A stretch of 64,000 bases of DNA from Lysinibacillus telephonicus (GCF_003966145.1 NZ_RXNR01000007.1:37285-101284); one strand, 5' to 3'. Positions 47,760 through 57,427 are shown, counted from the stretch's first letter. Numbers and translations: made by a program. Notes: a model not told the origin generated them from the sequence alone.

Positions 47760-49304
47760 TTGGAATATGTAATTGAAATGCTTGGAATCCGCAAACAATT
47801 TGGGGATTTTGTAGCCAATGATAACATCACCCTTCAACTAAAAAAAGGCGAGATACATGCACTTCTTGGTGAAAATGGTGCAGGGAAATCTACGTTAATG
47901 AATGTGCTCTTTGGGTTATACCAGCCTGAAGCAGGGACAATTCGGGTTCATGGTAAAGACGTAAAAATTACTGACCCGAATGTTGCAAATAAACTTGGGA
48001 TTGGTATGGTACACCAGCACTTTATGTTAGTTGAAAATTTTACGGTGACTGAAAACATTATACTTGGTAGTGAGCCGACAAAAATGGGGACGATCAATAT
48101 CAAGGACGCATCGAAAAGAGTTCAAGAGCTGTCTGAAAAATATAGTTTGAATGTTGATGCAAATGCAAAAATTGAAGATATTTCTGTTGGTATGCAGCAG
48201 CGTGTTGAAATTTTAAAAACGCTATACCGTGGTGCGGAAATTTTAATTTTCGATGAACCGACAGCGTCACTTACCCCTCAAGAGATAACAGAGCTAATTC
48301 AAATTATGAAGCGCCTTATCGAAGAAGGGAAATCTATTATTTTAATTACCCATAAGTTAAAGGAGATTATGGAAGTTTCGGATCGAGTAACAGTTATACG
48401 AAAAGGACAAGGAATCGGCACTGTTATCACATCAGAAACAAATCCGACAGAACTTGCTGAACTAATGGTAGGCCGACAAGTTGTCTTTAAAACAGAAAAG
48501 AAAGATCCTAACCCTACAGATACAGTACTGCAAATTGAATCTTTAACTGTTGCAGATAATCGTGATGTAGATAAAGTTAAGGGCTTAAATTTAACGGTTC
48601 GTGCTGGTGAGATTGTTGGCATTGCTGGTATTGATGGAAATGGACAATCTGAATTGATTGAAGCAATTACAGGCCTCCGTAAAGTAAAAAGTGGGAAGAT
48701 TTCTTTGAATGGAAAAGATATTACAGGACTAAAACCAAGAAAGATTACAGAATCGGGTGTTGGTCATATTCCTCAGGACCGCCACAAACACGGACTTGTA
48801 TTAGATTTTCCTATTGGACACAATATTGCTCTACAAACATACTACAAAGCGCCAATTTCTAAATCTGGTGTTATCGATTATAAAAAAGTAAATGAAATTG
48901 CACGTAAAATTATCGAGGAATATGATGTTCGTTCAGGCGAGGGTGAAATGTCTATAGCCAGGTCTTTATCTGGTGGTAATCAACAAAAGGCAATTATTGG
49001 ACGTGAAATTAATCGAAATCCGGATTTACTAATTGCTGCATTGCCAACACGAGGTCTTGATGTTGGGGCAATCGAATTTATTCATAAGCGTCTAATCGAA
49101 CAACGTGATAAAGGTAAAGCTGTATTACTAATATCATTTGAATTGGATGAAGTAATGAATGTTTCAGACCGTATAGCAGTAATTCATGATGGTACAATCA
49201 TTGATACTGTAAAACCTCAGGAAACAACAGAGCAGGAATTAGGGTTATTAATGGCGGGACAATCGCTGCATGGAAAGGAAAAGGTAGGTGGCGAAAATGA
49301 GTAA
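47760..49304 (+). CDS. nupO: Nucleoside ABC transporter, double ATPase subunit
   Basis: This is the tandem ATPase of a BMP-type importer. The first domain has Walker A GENGAGKST (37-45) and a full signature and Walker B (LIFDEPTASL). The second has the degenerate GIDGNGQSEL Walker A, signature LSGGNQQKA and the LIAALPTRGLDVG block usual in this class, where one site is non-canonical. I chose TTG 47760 (514 residues) with AAGGGAGTG upstream; an in-frame start at 47739 would leave no clear ribosome binding site. It overlaps nupP by eight bases. Confidence 0.92.
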   Translation: MEYVIEMLGIRKQFGDFVANDNITLQLKKGEIHALLGENGAGKSTLMNVLFGLYQPEAGTIRVHGKDVKITDPNVANKLGIGMVHQHFMLVENFTVTENIILGSEPTKMGTINIKDASKRVQELSEKYSLNVDANAKIEDISVGMQQRVEILKTLYRGAEILIFDEPTASLTPQEITELIQIMKRLIEEGKSIILITHKLKEIMEVSDRVTVIRKGQGIGTVITSETNPTELAELMVGRQVVFKTEKKDPNPTDTVLQIESLTVADNRDVDKVKGLNLTVRAGEIVGIAGIDGNGQSELIEAITGLRKVKSGKISLNGKDITGLKPRKITESGVGHIPQDRHKHGLVLDFPIGHNIALQTYYKAPISKSGVIDYKKVNEIARKIIEEYDVRSGEGEMSIARSLSGGNQQKAIIGREINRNPDLLIAALPTRGLDVGAIEFIHKRLIEQRDKGKAVLLISFELDEVMNVSDRIAVIHDGTIIDTVKPQETTEQELGLLMAGQSLHGKEKVGGENE

Positions 49305-50346
49305 GAGATTAGTTAATATACTTGTTCCACTTATCTCGATTTTACTTGGTTTAATTATTGGTGCGATCGTAATGGCAATCAGCGGTTTCAGTCCTGTTGA
49401 AGGATATGTTGCATTGTGGAACGGTATCTTTATGGATACGTATACAATGGGTGAAACAGTACGCCAGATTACGCCATATGTATTTGCTGGTTTGGCTGTT
49501 GCTTTTGCTTTCCGTACAGGTCTATTCAATATCGGTGTAGAAGGACAGCTTATTATGGGTTGGTTAGCTGCCGCATATGTTGGGTTTAAGTTTGATTTAC
49601 CAACAGTAATTCATCTTCCGTTAGCGCTAATCGCTGCAGCAGTTGCGGGTGCATTATGGGCATTTATACCTGGTCTTTTGAAAGCCAAGCTGCAAGTGCA
49701 TGAAGTTATTGTAACAATTATGATGAACTATACGGCATTACATGTAGCCAATTCTTTAATAGGAACTTTATCAGGCGGTGATGAAAGAACGCCGAAAGTA
49801 CAGGAAACTGCTTCATTACGCTCTAGTTTTTTTGAGTCGTTAACTGATTATTCTCGTATGCACTGGGGATTTGTTGTTGCATTAATTGCTGTTTTAGTAA
49901 TGTGGTTCATTCTTGAAAAAACAACGCGTGGCTATGAATTAAAAGCAGTAGGATTTAATAAACATGCTTCCCAGTATGCGGGAATGAATGTTAATAAAAA
50001 TATTATTCTAGCAATGGTAATTTCAGGTGCATTTGCCGGACTTGGCGGTGCGATGGAAGCATTAGGAACATTCGAAAACATGTCTAAGCTGCATGGTTTT
50101 ACAGGAATTGGATTTGATGGTATTGCCGTTGCGTTACTTGGGGCAAATCAACCATTTGGTGTACTTTTAGGTGCTATTTTATTTGGATCATTAAAAAATG
50201 GTGGATTGAATATGCCAAGTGAAGCTGGAGTGCCAACTGAAATCGTTAACATTGTCATTGCTTTAATTATTTTCTTTGTAGCTTCAGGCTATATTATTCG
50301 AGTTGTACTAGAACGTTTTGGCAAGCAAAGAAAGGAGGAAAAATAA
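49297..50346 (+). CDS. nupP: Nucleoside ABC transporter permease 1
   Basis: This 349-residue membrane protein has about eight to ten hydrophobic helices and the permease motif FRTGLFNIGVEGQLIMGW followed by TTRGYELKAVGFNKHASQYAGM, which contacts the ATPase. The length agrees with B. subtilis NupP. I chose ATG 49297 (MSKRLVNILVP) with GGTAGGTGG upstream. It overlaps the end of nupO and leads directly into nupQ. Confidence 0.92.
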   Translation: MSKRLVNILVPLISILLGLIIGAIVMAISGFSPVEGYVALWNGIFMDTYTMGETVRQITPYVFAGLAVAFAFRTGLFNIGVEGQLIMGWLAAAYVGFKFDLPTVIHLPLALIAAAVAGALWAFIPGLLKAKLQVHEVIVTIMMNYTALHVANSLIGTLSGGDERTPKVQETASLRSSFFESLTDYSRMHWGFVVALIAVLVMWFILEKTTRGYELKAVGFNKHASQYAGMNVNKNIILAMVISGAFAGLGGAMEALGTFENMSKLHGFTGIGFDGIAVALLGANQPFGVLLGAILFGSLKNGGLNMPSEAGVPTEIVNIVIALIIFFVASGYIIRVVLERFGKQRKEEK

Positions 50347-50347
50347 T

Positions 50348-51307
50348 ATGAGCTTTTTAGATGTGCTATATTTTATTATTCCTTCTGCAATTTTTTATGC
50401 TGCACCATTAATTTTGACAGCAATTGGTGGAGTATTTACTGAAAGATCAGGGGTAGTAAATATTGGTCTTGAAGGAATTATGATTGTAGGTGCAGCAAGT
50501 AGTATTATATTTAATTTAATGTTTGCTGATCAATTAGGTAAACTTACGCCTTGGGTTGGCTTAATTGTTGCTATGATTTTTGGTATTGTTTTGTCATTAA
50601 TTTTAGCAGTAGCTGCTGTGTCATTAAGAGCGGATCAAACAGTTTCAGGTGTAGCTCTTAATTTGCTAGGTCTTGCAGTGGCAGTATTTACAGTGAAAAT
50701 GATTTACGATAAAGGTCAAACAGATTCTATTGCTGAACGTTTTTCTCGTTTCGATATCCCTGTTTTAAGTGATATTCCGTTAATCGGAAAGATGTTTTTC
50801 GTTGACGTTTATGCTACTTCTATTTTGGCGTTTGTAGTTGCTATTGTTGCATGGTTTGTAATTTATAAAACTCCATTTGGTTTAAGACTTAGAGCTGTAG
50901 GGGAGCATCCTCTAGCAGCGGATACAATGGGTGTTAGCGTTACAAAAATGCGCTATATTGCGGTTATGATTTCAGGTGCATTAGGTGGTATTGGCGGTGC
51001 AATTTATGCCCAAGCAATTGCTGGTAACTTTGGAGCTTCAACAATTAGCGGACAAGGTTTCATGGCGATTGCGGCTATGATTTTTGGTAAGTGGCATCCA
51101 CTTGGTGCATTAGGTGCTGCGCTTTTCTTTGGGTTTGCACAAGCACTAAGTGTCGTTGGTTCATCAATTCCTTATATTCAAGATGTACCAGCTGTTTATT
51201 TACACATCCTACCTTATGTGTTAACAATTTTAGCTTTAGCTGGATTTATCGGTAAAGCAAACGCTCCAAAAGCAAGTGGAGTACCTTATATTAAAGGAAA
51301 ACGATAA
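50348..51307 (+). CDS. nupQ: Nucleoside ABC transporter permease 2
   Basis: This is the second permease of the importer, 319 residues, equal to B. subtilis NupQ. Features are FTERSGVVNIGLEGIMIVGA and the coupling segment TPFGLRLRAVGEHPLAADTMG, with about eight hydrophobic helices. I chose ATG 50348 (MSFLDVLYF), two bases after the nupP stop, because AAAGGAGGAA at 50331-50340 is its ribosome binding site. A terminator follows at 51350. Confidence 0.92.
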   Translation: MSFLDVLYFIIPSAIFYAAPLILTAIGGVFTERSGVVNIGLEGIMIVGAASSIIFNLMFADQLGKLTPWVGLIVAMIFGIVLSLILAVAAVSLRADQTVSGVALNLLGLAVAVFTVKMIYDKGQTDSIAERFSRFDIPVLSDIPLIGKMFFVDVYATSILAFVVAIVAWFVIYKTPFGLRLRAVGEHPLAADTMGVSVTKMRYIAVMISGALGGIGGAIYAQAIAGNFGASTISGQGFMAIAAMIFGKWHPLGALGAALFFGFAQALSVVGSSIPYIQDVPAVYLHILPYVLTILALAGFIGKANAPKASGVPYIKGKR

Positions 51308-51349
51308 TAGTTTTATTTTTTCATATGCTAAATTTAGATAACGTTAGGG

Positions 51350-51381
51350 AGAGACGTCTCAAATTGAGATGTCTCTTTTTT
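51350..51381 (+). terminator. Terminator after nupQ
   Basis: AGAGACGTCTCA at 51350-51361 pairs with TGAGATGTCTCT at 51365-51376 (one wobble pair), followed by TTTTTC. Confidence 0.88.
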
Positions 51382-51530
51382 CTATGATTATAAATTCAGA
51401 AAGTGAAGAATTTAGTTCACACTATTTTGTGCAAGTTATGTTTTCAAATGAATTAAAAGGTATGAGTAGGGCAAAATTAATTATGACAATAAAATTATTA
51501 AAATTTGTTTATAAACAAATTGGATTATTT

Positions 51531-51560
51531 TTGCATAAAACCCAATGGTACATGTATAGT
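51531..51560 (+). promoter_or_regulatory. Promoter for the ymfF operon
   Basis: TTGCAT at 51531-51536 and TATAGT at 51555-51560 are 18 bases apart, about 42 bases before ymfF. Confidence 0.55.
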
Positions 51561-51601
51561 AGTGATAGTGACTGTAATGAATTAAGTCAGGAGGAATTTT
51601 T

Positions 51602-52864
51602 TTGTTTTTATCGACAAAACTAGCAGAAGGGGTTACTCTTCATATTCGACAAACAACACAATTCAAAACTGTGAATTTTTCAATAAAATGGAGAAGACCA
51701 TTAACAATGAAAGATGCAGCAGAACGTGCCGTATTGTCAAATGTTTTACAGCATAGTAATGGGAAATTCAAAAAATCAGCAGAATTTCGAAGCTATTTAG
51801 ATGACCTTTTTGGTACTGTATTATATTTTGATGCGTCAAAGCGCGGCAGCGAGCATACAGTGGTATTAAATGTAGAGACAGTAAACGATCAATATTTAGC
51901 GCAAAATAAAGTATTTAATGAAGTTCTCGATTTATTAAATACTGTTATTTTTCAACCGAACTTCGAAAACGATAAATTCGTTTCATCGATTGTTGAACGT
52001 GAAAAAGAAATGGTTATTCAACGTATTCACTCAATATTTGATGATAAAACTCGTTATGCACAGCATCGATTAACACAAATTATACGACCAAATCATCCAG
52101 CTTCTATTTCTGCAAATGGAACAATTGATACTGTAAAAGCGGTGACAATTGATTCATTAACAGAAGCTTATCATTCCATGATTAATGAGGACAAAATTGA
52201 TATTTACGTTGTTGGTGATATAGATGTTGAAGCAGTTCAGAAAAAATTAACAGAAGCACTTCCATTTAAAGATCGTGCTCCTAAAAAAGTTGAAAGGAAC
52301 AATGTCGATTCTAAACCAGAAAAAGAATATACAAAAGAACAACAGGAAATGAAGCAAGGTAAACTTCATATTGGATACAGTACACCTGTGTTTTTTGGTG
52401 ACGAGGATTTCCCTAAAATGCAAATATTTAATGGTGTATTTGGGGGCTATGCTCACTCTAAATTGTTTATGAATGTTCGTGAACGTGAAAGTTTAGCATA
52501 TTATGCATCAAGTTCATATTCTTCATATTATGGTTTAGTATTTGTTGTTTCAGGAATAGAACCAGCAAATGAAAAGAAAGCTACGGATGTAATAGCTGAG
52601 CAATTAGAAGCGATAAAAAATGGAGAAATATCTGACCTTGAGTTAAATCAAACTAAAGCGATGCTGACAAACCAACTGAAAGAAGCACTTGATCTTGCTC
52701 GTGGACAAATTGACATTTATGATCAATATAAAGATCTAGACGACCAATTCTCAGTTGAACTTTGGAAAGAGCGCTGGGATAAGGTAACAAAAGAAGATGT
52801 GCAAAAAATGGCTTCTCAGGTTAAACTTGAAGCAATTTATTTTTTATCTGGTAAGGAGGCCTAA
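51602..52864 (+). CDS. ymfF: M16-family peptidase-like protein YmfF (no zinc motif)
   Basis: The 420-residue protein has the M16 two-domain pattern, including the later segment LHIGYSTPVFFGDEDFPKMQIFNGVFGG and NVRERESLAYYASSSYSS. The HxxEH zinc motif is missing: where it is expected the sequence reads LSNVLQHSNGKFKKS. It is thus probably the non-catalytic partner of the next gene, as in other paired M16 proteins. The start is TTG 51602 with CAGGAGGAATT upstream. ymfH starts seven bases after its stop. Confidence 0.9.
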   Translation: MFLSTKLAEGVTLHIRQTTQFKTVNFSIKWRRPLTMKDAAERAVLSNVLQHSNGKFKKSAEFRSYLDDLFGTVLYFDASKRGSEHTVVLNVETVNDQYLAQNKVFNEVLDLLNTVIFQPNFENDKFVSSIVEREKEMVIQRIHSIFDDKTRYAQHRLTQIIRPNHPASISANGTIDTVKAVTIDSLTEAYHSMINEDKIDIYVVGDIDVEAVQKKLTEALPFKDRAPKKVERNNVDSKPEKEYTKEQQEMKQGKLHIGYSTPVFFGDEDFPKMQIFNGVFGGYAHSKLFMNVRERESLAYYASSSYSSYYGLVFVVSGIEPANEKKATDVIAEQLEAIKNGEISDLELNQTKAMLTNQLKEALDLARGQIDIYDQYKDLDDQFSVELWKERWDKVTKEDVQKMASQVKLEAIYFLSGKEA

Positions 52865-52870
52865 AACGAC

Positions 52871-54166
52871 ATGCAAACAATTGAGTTTAAACAGCTAGAC
52901 GAAACTTTATATTACAAAAAATTGTCCAATGGACTTGATGTATACATTTTACCGAAAAAAGGTTTTTCTAAAACATTTGTTACTTTTACAACGAAGTATG
53001 GTTCCATTGATCGTACATTTGTCCCAATTGGAGAATCTGAAACGATTACAGTTCCAGATGGCATTGCACACTTCTTAGAACATAAAATGTTTGAAAAAGA
53101 ACATGGAGATGTTTTTCAAGAATTCAGCGAAGCAGGTGCATCAGCAAACGCATTTACTTCCTTTACAAGAACAGCATATTTATTTTCCGCAACAGACAAT
53201 ATTTATAAAAGCACAGAGACTTTATTAAATTTTGTTCAAGAACCATATTTTACTGAACAAACTGTAAATAAAGAAAAGGGCATTATTGGTCAAGAAATCA
53301 CAATGTATGATGACCAGCCAGATTGGCGACTTTATTTTGGGGCAATCGAAAATATGTTTCATAAGCACCCTGTCAAAATCGACATTGCAGGTACAATTGA
53401 ATCGATTGATAAAATTACAGCAGAGCATTTGTACACTTGCTACAATACATTTTATCATCCTTCAAATATGTTATTGTTTGTTGTTGGTGGAATTGATCCA
53501 ACTGAAATGATGGCTTTTATTGAAAAAAATCAAAATAAAAAACAATTCCCAGAACCAACACCAATCGAACGCCATTGTGAAGATGAGCCTAAAGAAGTAG
53601 CCATTCAGGAACGCGAATTAAAAATGGATGTTCAAAAGCCAAAAGTTTATGTTGGTCTAAAAGCATTAGAAACAAATTTAAGTGGAGAAGAAATGCTGAA
53701 ACATGAGCTGTCAGTTCAAATTGGTTTAGAATGTTTATTTGGTCGTGCATCCAACTTCTATACAGAAGTTTATGAAAATGGATTAATCGATGAATCATTT
53801 GCATACGACTTTTCACTTGAAAAAGGATATGGTTTTGCGTTAATTGGATCTGATTCAAGCCAACCTGATAAATTAGCAGAACTAATCAAAACTCAAATTA
53901 ATAATGCTGAGTCAACTTTTACCGAAGAAAAAGTTGAACGTGTAAAACGCAAGAAAATAGGTTTCTTCTTAAGAGCATTAAACTCAATGGAATTTATTGC
54001 AAATCAATTTACTCGATATGAGTTTAATGACATGAATTTATTTGATGCTGTACCAGTAATCGAAAAACTTACGCTGAAAGATATAGTTGAAGCATTTAAA
54101 ACAATTCAAGGCGAGTCACAACAAACAGTATTTAAAATTTTACCTTCAAGTGAGAGAAAAGAATAA
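52871..54166 (+). CDS. ymfH: M16-family zinc peptidase YmfH
   Basis: This 431-residue M16 peptidase has the intact inverted zinc motif HFLEH (H67, E70, H71) in GIAHFLEHKMFEKEHGD. The downstream glutamate is in NKEKGIIGQEITMYDD. With ymfF it should form a catalytic/regulatory pair of about 430 residues each. The substrate is not known. TAAGGAGGCC precedes the ATG. ymfI begins with no gap after its stop. Confidence 0.92.
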   Translation: MQTIEFKQLDETLYYKKLSNGLDVYILPKKGFSKTFVTFTTKYGSIDRTFVPIGESETITVPDGIAHFLEHKMFEKEHGDVFQEFSEAGASANAFTSFTRTAYLFSATDNIYKSTETLLNFVQEPYFTEQTVNKEKGIIGQEITMYDDQPDWRLYFGAIENMFHKHPVKIDIAGTIESIDKITAEHLYTCYNTFYHPSNMLLFVVGGIDPTEMMAFIEKNQNKKQFPEPTPIERHCEDEPKEVAIQERELKMDVQKPKVYVGLKALETNLSGEEMLKHELSVQIGLECLFGRASNFYTEVYENGLIDESFAYDFSLEKGYGFALIGSDSSQPDKLAELIKTQINNAESTFTEEKVERVKRKKIGFFLRALNSMEFIANQFTRYEFNDMNLFDAVPVIEKLTLKDIVEAFKTIQGESQQTVFKILPSSERKE

Positions 54167-54895
54167 ATGAAACATTTTGCACTCGTAATCGGTGCTTCTG
54201 GTGCGATAGGTAGTGCAATAGCAAAGCGGCTGGCTAAAGATGGTTGGTCGCTCTATTTGCATTTTAATAACGGCAGATTAAAAGTGGATAATTTGGTTAG
54301 AGAGTTGTCTTCTACTTACCCAGAACAAGAATTCATAGCTGTTCAAGCAGACTTTACTGAAGACGATGGAGCAGAACGACTTGCAGGTCAGATTTTTTCC
54401 ATAAAAGCAATTGTAGTTGCCAGCGGACATGCTTACTATGGTCTAATTGAAGAAACACCTGTGTCTGAAATGAATCGACTTTGGAAAGTTCATGTTCAAA
54501 ACCCAATTCATTTATTAGCCTTACTATCAAGTAAGCTTAGAGCAAATGATGTGAGCTATATCATGTTTATTGGTTCTATTTGGGGCGAAACTGGTGCTGC
54601 TTTTGAATCTGTTTATAGTGCAGTAAAGGGTGCTCAGCATGCATTTGTAAAAGCCTATGCAAAAGAAGTTGCCTTTAATCATATACTTGTTAATGCAATT
54701 GCTCCAGGATTAATTGATACCTCTATGAATCAACATTTAAATAATGAAGAAAAACAACAACTTTATGAAGAAATTCCATTAGGAAGAGCAGGTACAACGA
54801 GAGATGTCGCGAATTTAGTTGCTTTCTATTTAAGTGGGCAGGCTGATTATGTAACAGGACAAATTATTCGATTAAATGGTGGTTGGTACATATAA
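54167..54895 (+). CDS. ymfI: Short-chain dehydrogenase YmfI (EF-P modification)
   Basis: This classical SDR has the cofactor site GASGAIGSAIAKRLA and catalytic S137, Y150 and K154 (GSIWGETGA, VYSAVKGAQ). In B. subtilis YmfI is needed for the final reduction giving 5-aminopentanolylated elongation factor P, which supports swarming motility. The locus and the 242-residue length support the same assignment here. The ATG directly follows the ymfH stop, with AGTGAGAG inside ymfH. Confidence 0.87.
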   Translation: MKHFALVIGASGAIGSAIAKRLAKDGWSLYLHFNNGRLKVDNLVRELSSTYPEQEFIAVQADFTEDDGAERLAGQIFSIKAIVVASGHAYYGLIEETPVSEMNRLWKVHVQNPIHLLALLSSKLRANDVSYIMFIGSIWGETGAAFESVYSAVKGAQHAFVKAYAKEVAFNHILVNAIAPGLIDTSMNQHLNNEEKQQLYEEIPLGRAGTTRDVANLVAFYLSGQADYVTGQIIRLNGGWYI

Positions 54896-54938
54896 TTTCT
54901 GATTTTGTACATAATAAAGTACAAAGGAGGAGATTACA

Positions 54939-55196
54939 ATGGCGCTATTAGAAAACTGGGAAAGATGGACGTCATTTTTAGGTCAACAAGTTGACGATGC
55001 TAAACAACAAGGTATGCCTAAAAAAGTGATTGAAAAAACAGCTGTACAAATTGGCGATTATTTAGCGAAAAATGTTGATCCTAAAAACGAACAAGAGCGC
55101 GTACTATCCGATTTATGGGGAGTAGCATCTGATGACGAAAAACATGCCCTTGCAAACTGTGTAATCAAACTAGTGCAAAACAACCGCGTTCAATAA
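54939..55196 (+). CDS. ymfJ: YmfJ, DUF3243 family protein
   Basis: The 85-residue soluble protein is mostly helical (MALLENWERWTSFLGQQVDD, then KKVIEKTAVQIGDYLAKNVDP) and ends with a short conserved helix. It is a DUF3243 member of unknown function, found between ymfI and ymfK in Bacillales. AAAGGAGGAG precedes the ATG. A terminator follows at 55276, ending the ymfF-ymfJ unit. Confidence 0.88.
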   Translation: MALLENWERWTSFLGQQVDDAKQQGMPKKVIEKTAVQIGDYLAKNVDPKNEQERVLSDLWGVASDDEKHALANCVIKLVQNNRVQ

Positions 55197-55275
55197 TAAT
55201 ATTGAACTGTTCATTTAGTATGTCTAAATAACTAGAAATCAAAGAAATTAATCACACTTAACCACTTCTCTTATT

Positions 55276-55299
55276 AAGGAGGCTAGTCCTCCTTTTTCT
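55276..55299 (+). terminator. Terminator after ymfJ
   Basis: AAGGAGG at 55276-55282 pairs with CCTCCTT at 55288-55294, followed by TTTCTT. The rest of this 296-base gap is AT-rich with no evident gene. Confidence 0.85.
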
Positions 55300-55492
55300 T
55301 CTATTATTTTTAAATAAATTTCGTGTAAAGAACTCCAAAATCGCTTTTTTAAAATGAAATGATATAAAAATAATAATTTTTTATAATTTGGTAGAAAAAT
55401 CGACAGTTTCGAACTTTTCAATACATATAAAATCCGCTATGATGAAACTTATAAAGAAAAAATTTCGTTTCGTTAGTGGGGGGACGATTTTA

Positions 55493-56284
55493 ATGGGTGA
55501 ATGGTATTTTGAATATGAGATTCAAGTAAATCGTCCAGGTTTATTAGGTGATATTGCATCACTTCTCGGTATGTTGCGAGTAAATATTGTATCAATTAAT
55601 GGTGTAGATGAGGAACGACGGGGCATGTTATTAAAAGCGGAGAATGAAGATTCAATTGAACGCTTTAGATCTATTGTATCTACAATGGAAAATATTCATG
55701 TTACAAAGTTTCGCCAACCAAAAGTACGCGACCGGCTTGCAGTTAGACATGGACATTATATTGAACGAGACGCAGACGAAAGGAATACGTTTAGATTCGT
55801 AAGGGACGAACTCGGTATATTAGTTGATTTTATGGCTGAGCTTTTTAAAAAAGAAGGGCATAAACTTATTGGAATTCGTGGTATGCCTCGTGTAGGCAAA
55901 ACTGAATCCGTTGTTGCTGCAAGTGTTTGTGCTAATAAAAAATGGATTTTCTTATCATCAACTATGATTAAACAAACTATACGAAATTCGTTAATTGGTG
56001 ATGAATTTAGTGCAAATAATTTATTTATTCTTGACGGTGCTGTTACCCGTCGCTCTTCGGATGAGCGGCATCAGCAGCTAGTTCGAGAAATAATGCGAAT
56101 CCCATCCACTAAAGTAATAGAACATCCTGACATTTTTGTACAGCATTCAGAATATAAAATTGAGGATTTCGATTACATTATTGAACTTCGCCATCATCCA
56201 GAAGAAGTGATTACTTATGAATTAATTGAAAAAAATGAGATGATGTCACAAAATGACCATTTCGGTGGTTTTGGAGGATTTTAG
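55493..56284 (+). CDS. ymfK: YmfK, DUF3388 protein with ACT-like and P-loop-like parts
   Basis: The 263-residue protein starts with an ACT-like domain (WYFEYEIQVNRPGLLGDIAS, then LGMLRVNIVSINGVDEE), typical of small-ligand sensing. A middle helical region leads to a Walker A-like loop GMPRVGKTE at 130-138 with KWIFLSSTMIKQTIR after it, suggesting an NTPase-like fold. The C-terminus is Gly/Phe-rich (HFGGFGGF). I chose ATG 55493, matching the YmfK family start, with GGGGGGACG upstream. The function is unknown. Confidence 0.85.
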   Translation: MGEWYFEYEIQVNRPGLLGDIASLLGMLRVNIVSINGVDEERRGMLLKAENEDSIERFRSIVSTMENIHVTKFRQPKVRDRLAVRHGHYIERDADERNTFRFVRDELGILVDFMAELFKKEGHKLIGIRGMPRVGKTESVVAASVCANKKWIFLSSTMIKQTIRNSLIGDEFSANNLFILDGAVTRRSSDERHQQLVREIMRIPSTKVIEHPDIFVQHSEYKIEDFDYIIELRHHPEEVITYELIEKNEMMSQNDHFGGFGGF

Positions 56285-56312
56285 TTAATCTTCATTTAGA
56301 AATTTGTTTAGT

Positions 56313-56538
56313 GTGGCGAAAACGAGTCAGCCACGGAAGAATCTGATGTATGGTTAGGGGATGAGAAACTGCTCTTTAATGGGTATATGCACCCCCCACA
56401 TAAATTAGATAAACTCAGGCATAACATTGCCATGTTCTGTGGTAATGCTTTAGTGGCCAACATTGTATTTGCTCCCGACGTGTGTCATAGATTTTGTATA
56501 TTCAAAATCTGAAAGACAATTTCGTCGTGGCGAAATTG
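56313..56538 (+). other. Structured region upstream of ymfM
   Basis: The 276-base ymfK-ymfM gap contains three hairpins: GTGGC/GCCAC (56313-56334), AGATTTTG/CAAAATCT (56489-56510) and CAATTTCG/CGAAATTG (56517-56538). GC content is higher than in neighbouring gaps, and no gene is evident. The last hairpin lies only 22 bases before the ymfM start, so it could influence ymfM expression. Confidence 0.45.
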
Positions 56539-56560
56539 ATTAAAAAAGTAGGTGTTATTG

Positions 56561-57427
56561 TTGACAGAACTCGGAACTCGCCTTAAAGAAGCGAGATTAT
56601 CTAAAGGTTATAGTTTGGATGATCTACAAGAAATTACAAAAATTCAAAAGCGTTATCTTGTAGGCATCGAAGAAGGAAATTATTCGATTATGCCTGGATC
56701 GTTTTATGTTCGGGCATTTATAAAACAATATGCAGAGGCTGTTGGATTAGATTCAGAAGAAATCTTACAGGAATTTAAGGGTGATATTCCAACTCAGCCA
56801 ACAGAAGAGGTTGCCCAGTCTCTTTCCCAAAGTCCGACTCGACGAAAACTTAATGCTCGTTCAACGAATCGTTTATTAGAAACAATGCCTAAAATTATCG
56901 TCGCATTATTTATTATTGTTATTATTGTTGCAATCTGGTTTTTATATCAGAAAAAGGTTTCAAATATTCCAGAAGATGAAGAGGCAACTCCACAATTTGA
57001 ATATACGCAAACTCCTATAGAACCAATTGAAGACAATGCAAATAAGCCAGAAACAGATTCACCAGAGGATACAGAAGAGGAACCAGTCGTAGAAGAACCA
57101 ACTGTTACTCAAACAATTTCCCCAGGTGTGGTTGATGGCGAAACAACAACTTATGAATTATCTGGTACAGATACGATGAATATTCGTATTGAAGTTTCTG
57201 GAGACACATGGGTAGGAGTTCGTGATACTAATGGAAACGAACAAATAGAAGCTCGTGTATACACAGCTGGTGAGGTCGTGGAACACGATTCTACTTCAAA
57301 TGGCTTTGCGCGTATTAGACTTGGCAACTCACAAAATGCTAAAGTGTTTGTAAATGATGTTGAAGTTCAGTATGCACAAGACATTATGACACAAAATATT
57401 ATTATTACATTACAACAAGAACAGTAG
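56561..57427 (+). CDS. ymfM: RodZ-like membrane protein YmfM
   Basis: The 288-residue protein has an N-terminal HTH_25 domain (GTRLKEARLSKGYSLDDLQEIT, then IMPGSFYVRAFIKQYAEAVG), a single membrane helix near residues 109-128, an acidic/proline linker and a C-terminal DUF4115 domain. RodZ links MreB filaments to the elongation machinery and so helps set cell shape. I prefer TTG 56561 with AGTAGGTG at 56547-56554; the GTG at 56552 lies in that site. pgsA follows after 49 bases. Confidence 0.9.
   Translation: MTELGTRLKEARLSKGYSLDDLQEITKIQKRYLVGIEEGNYSIMPGSFYVRAFIKQYAEAVGLDSEEILQEFKGDIPTQPTEEVAQSLSQSPTRRKLNARSTNRLLETMPKIIVALFIIVIIVAIWFLYQKKVSNIPEDEEATPQFEYTQTPIEPIEDNANKPETDSPEDTEEEPVVEEPTVTQTISPGVVDGETTTYELSGTDTMNIRIEVSGDTWVGVRDTNGNEQIEARVYTAGEVVEHDSTSNGFARIRLGNSQNAKVFVNDVEVQYAQDIMTQNIIITLQQEQ

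Noticed and set aside
51369..51623. 84-residue frame between nupQ and ymfF
   Set aside because: It starts inside the nupQ terminator tail, has no ribosome binding site, covers the ymfF promoter and overlaps the ymfF start.
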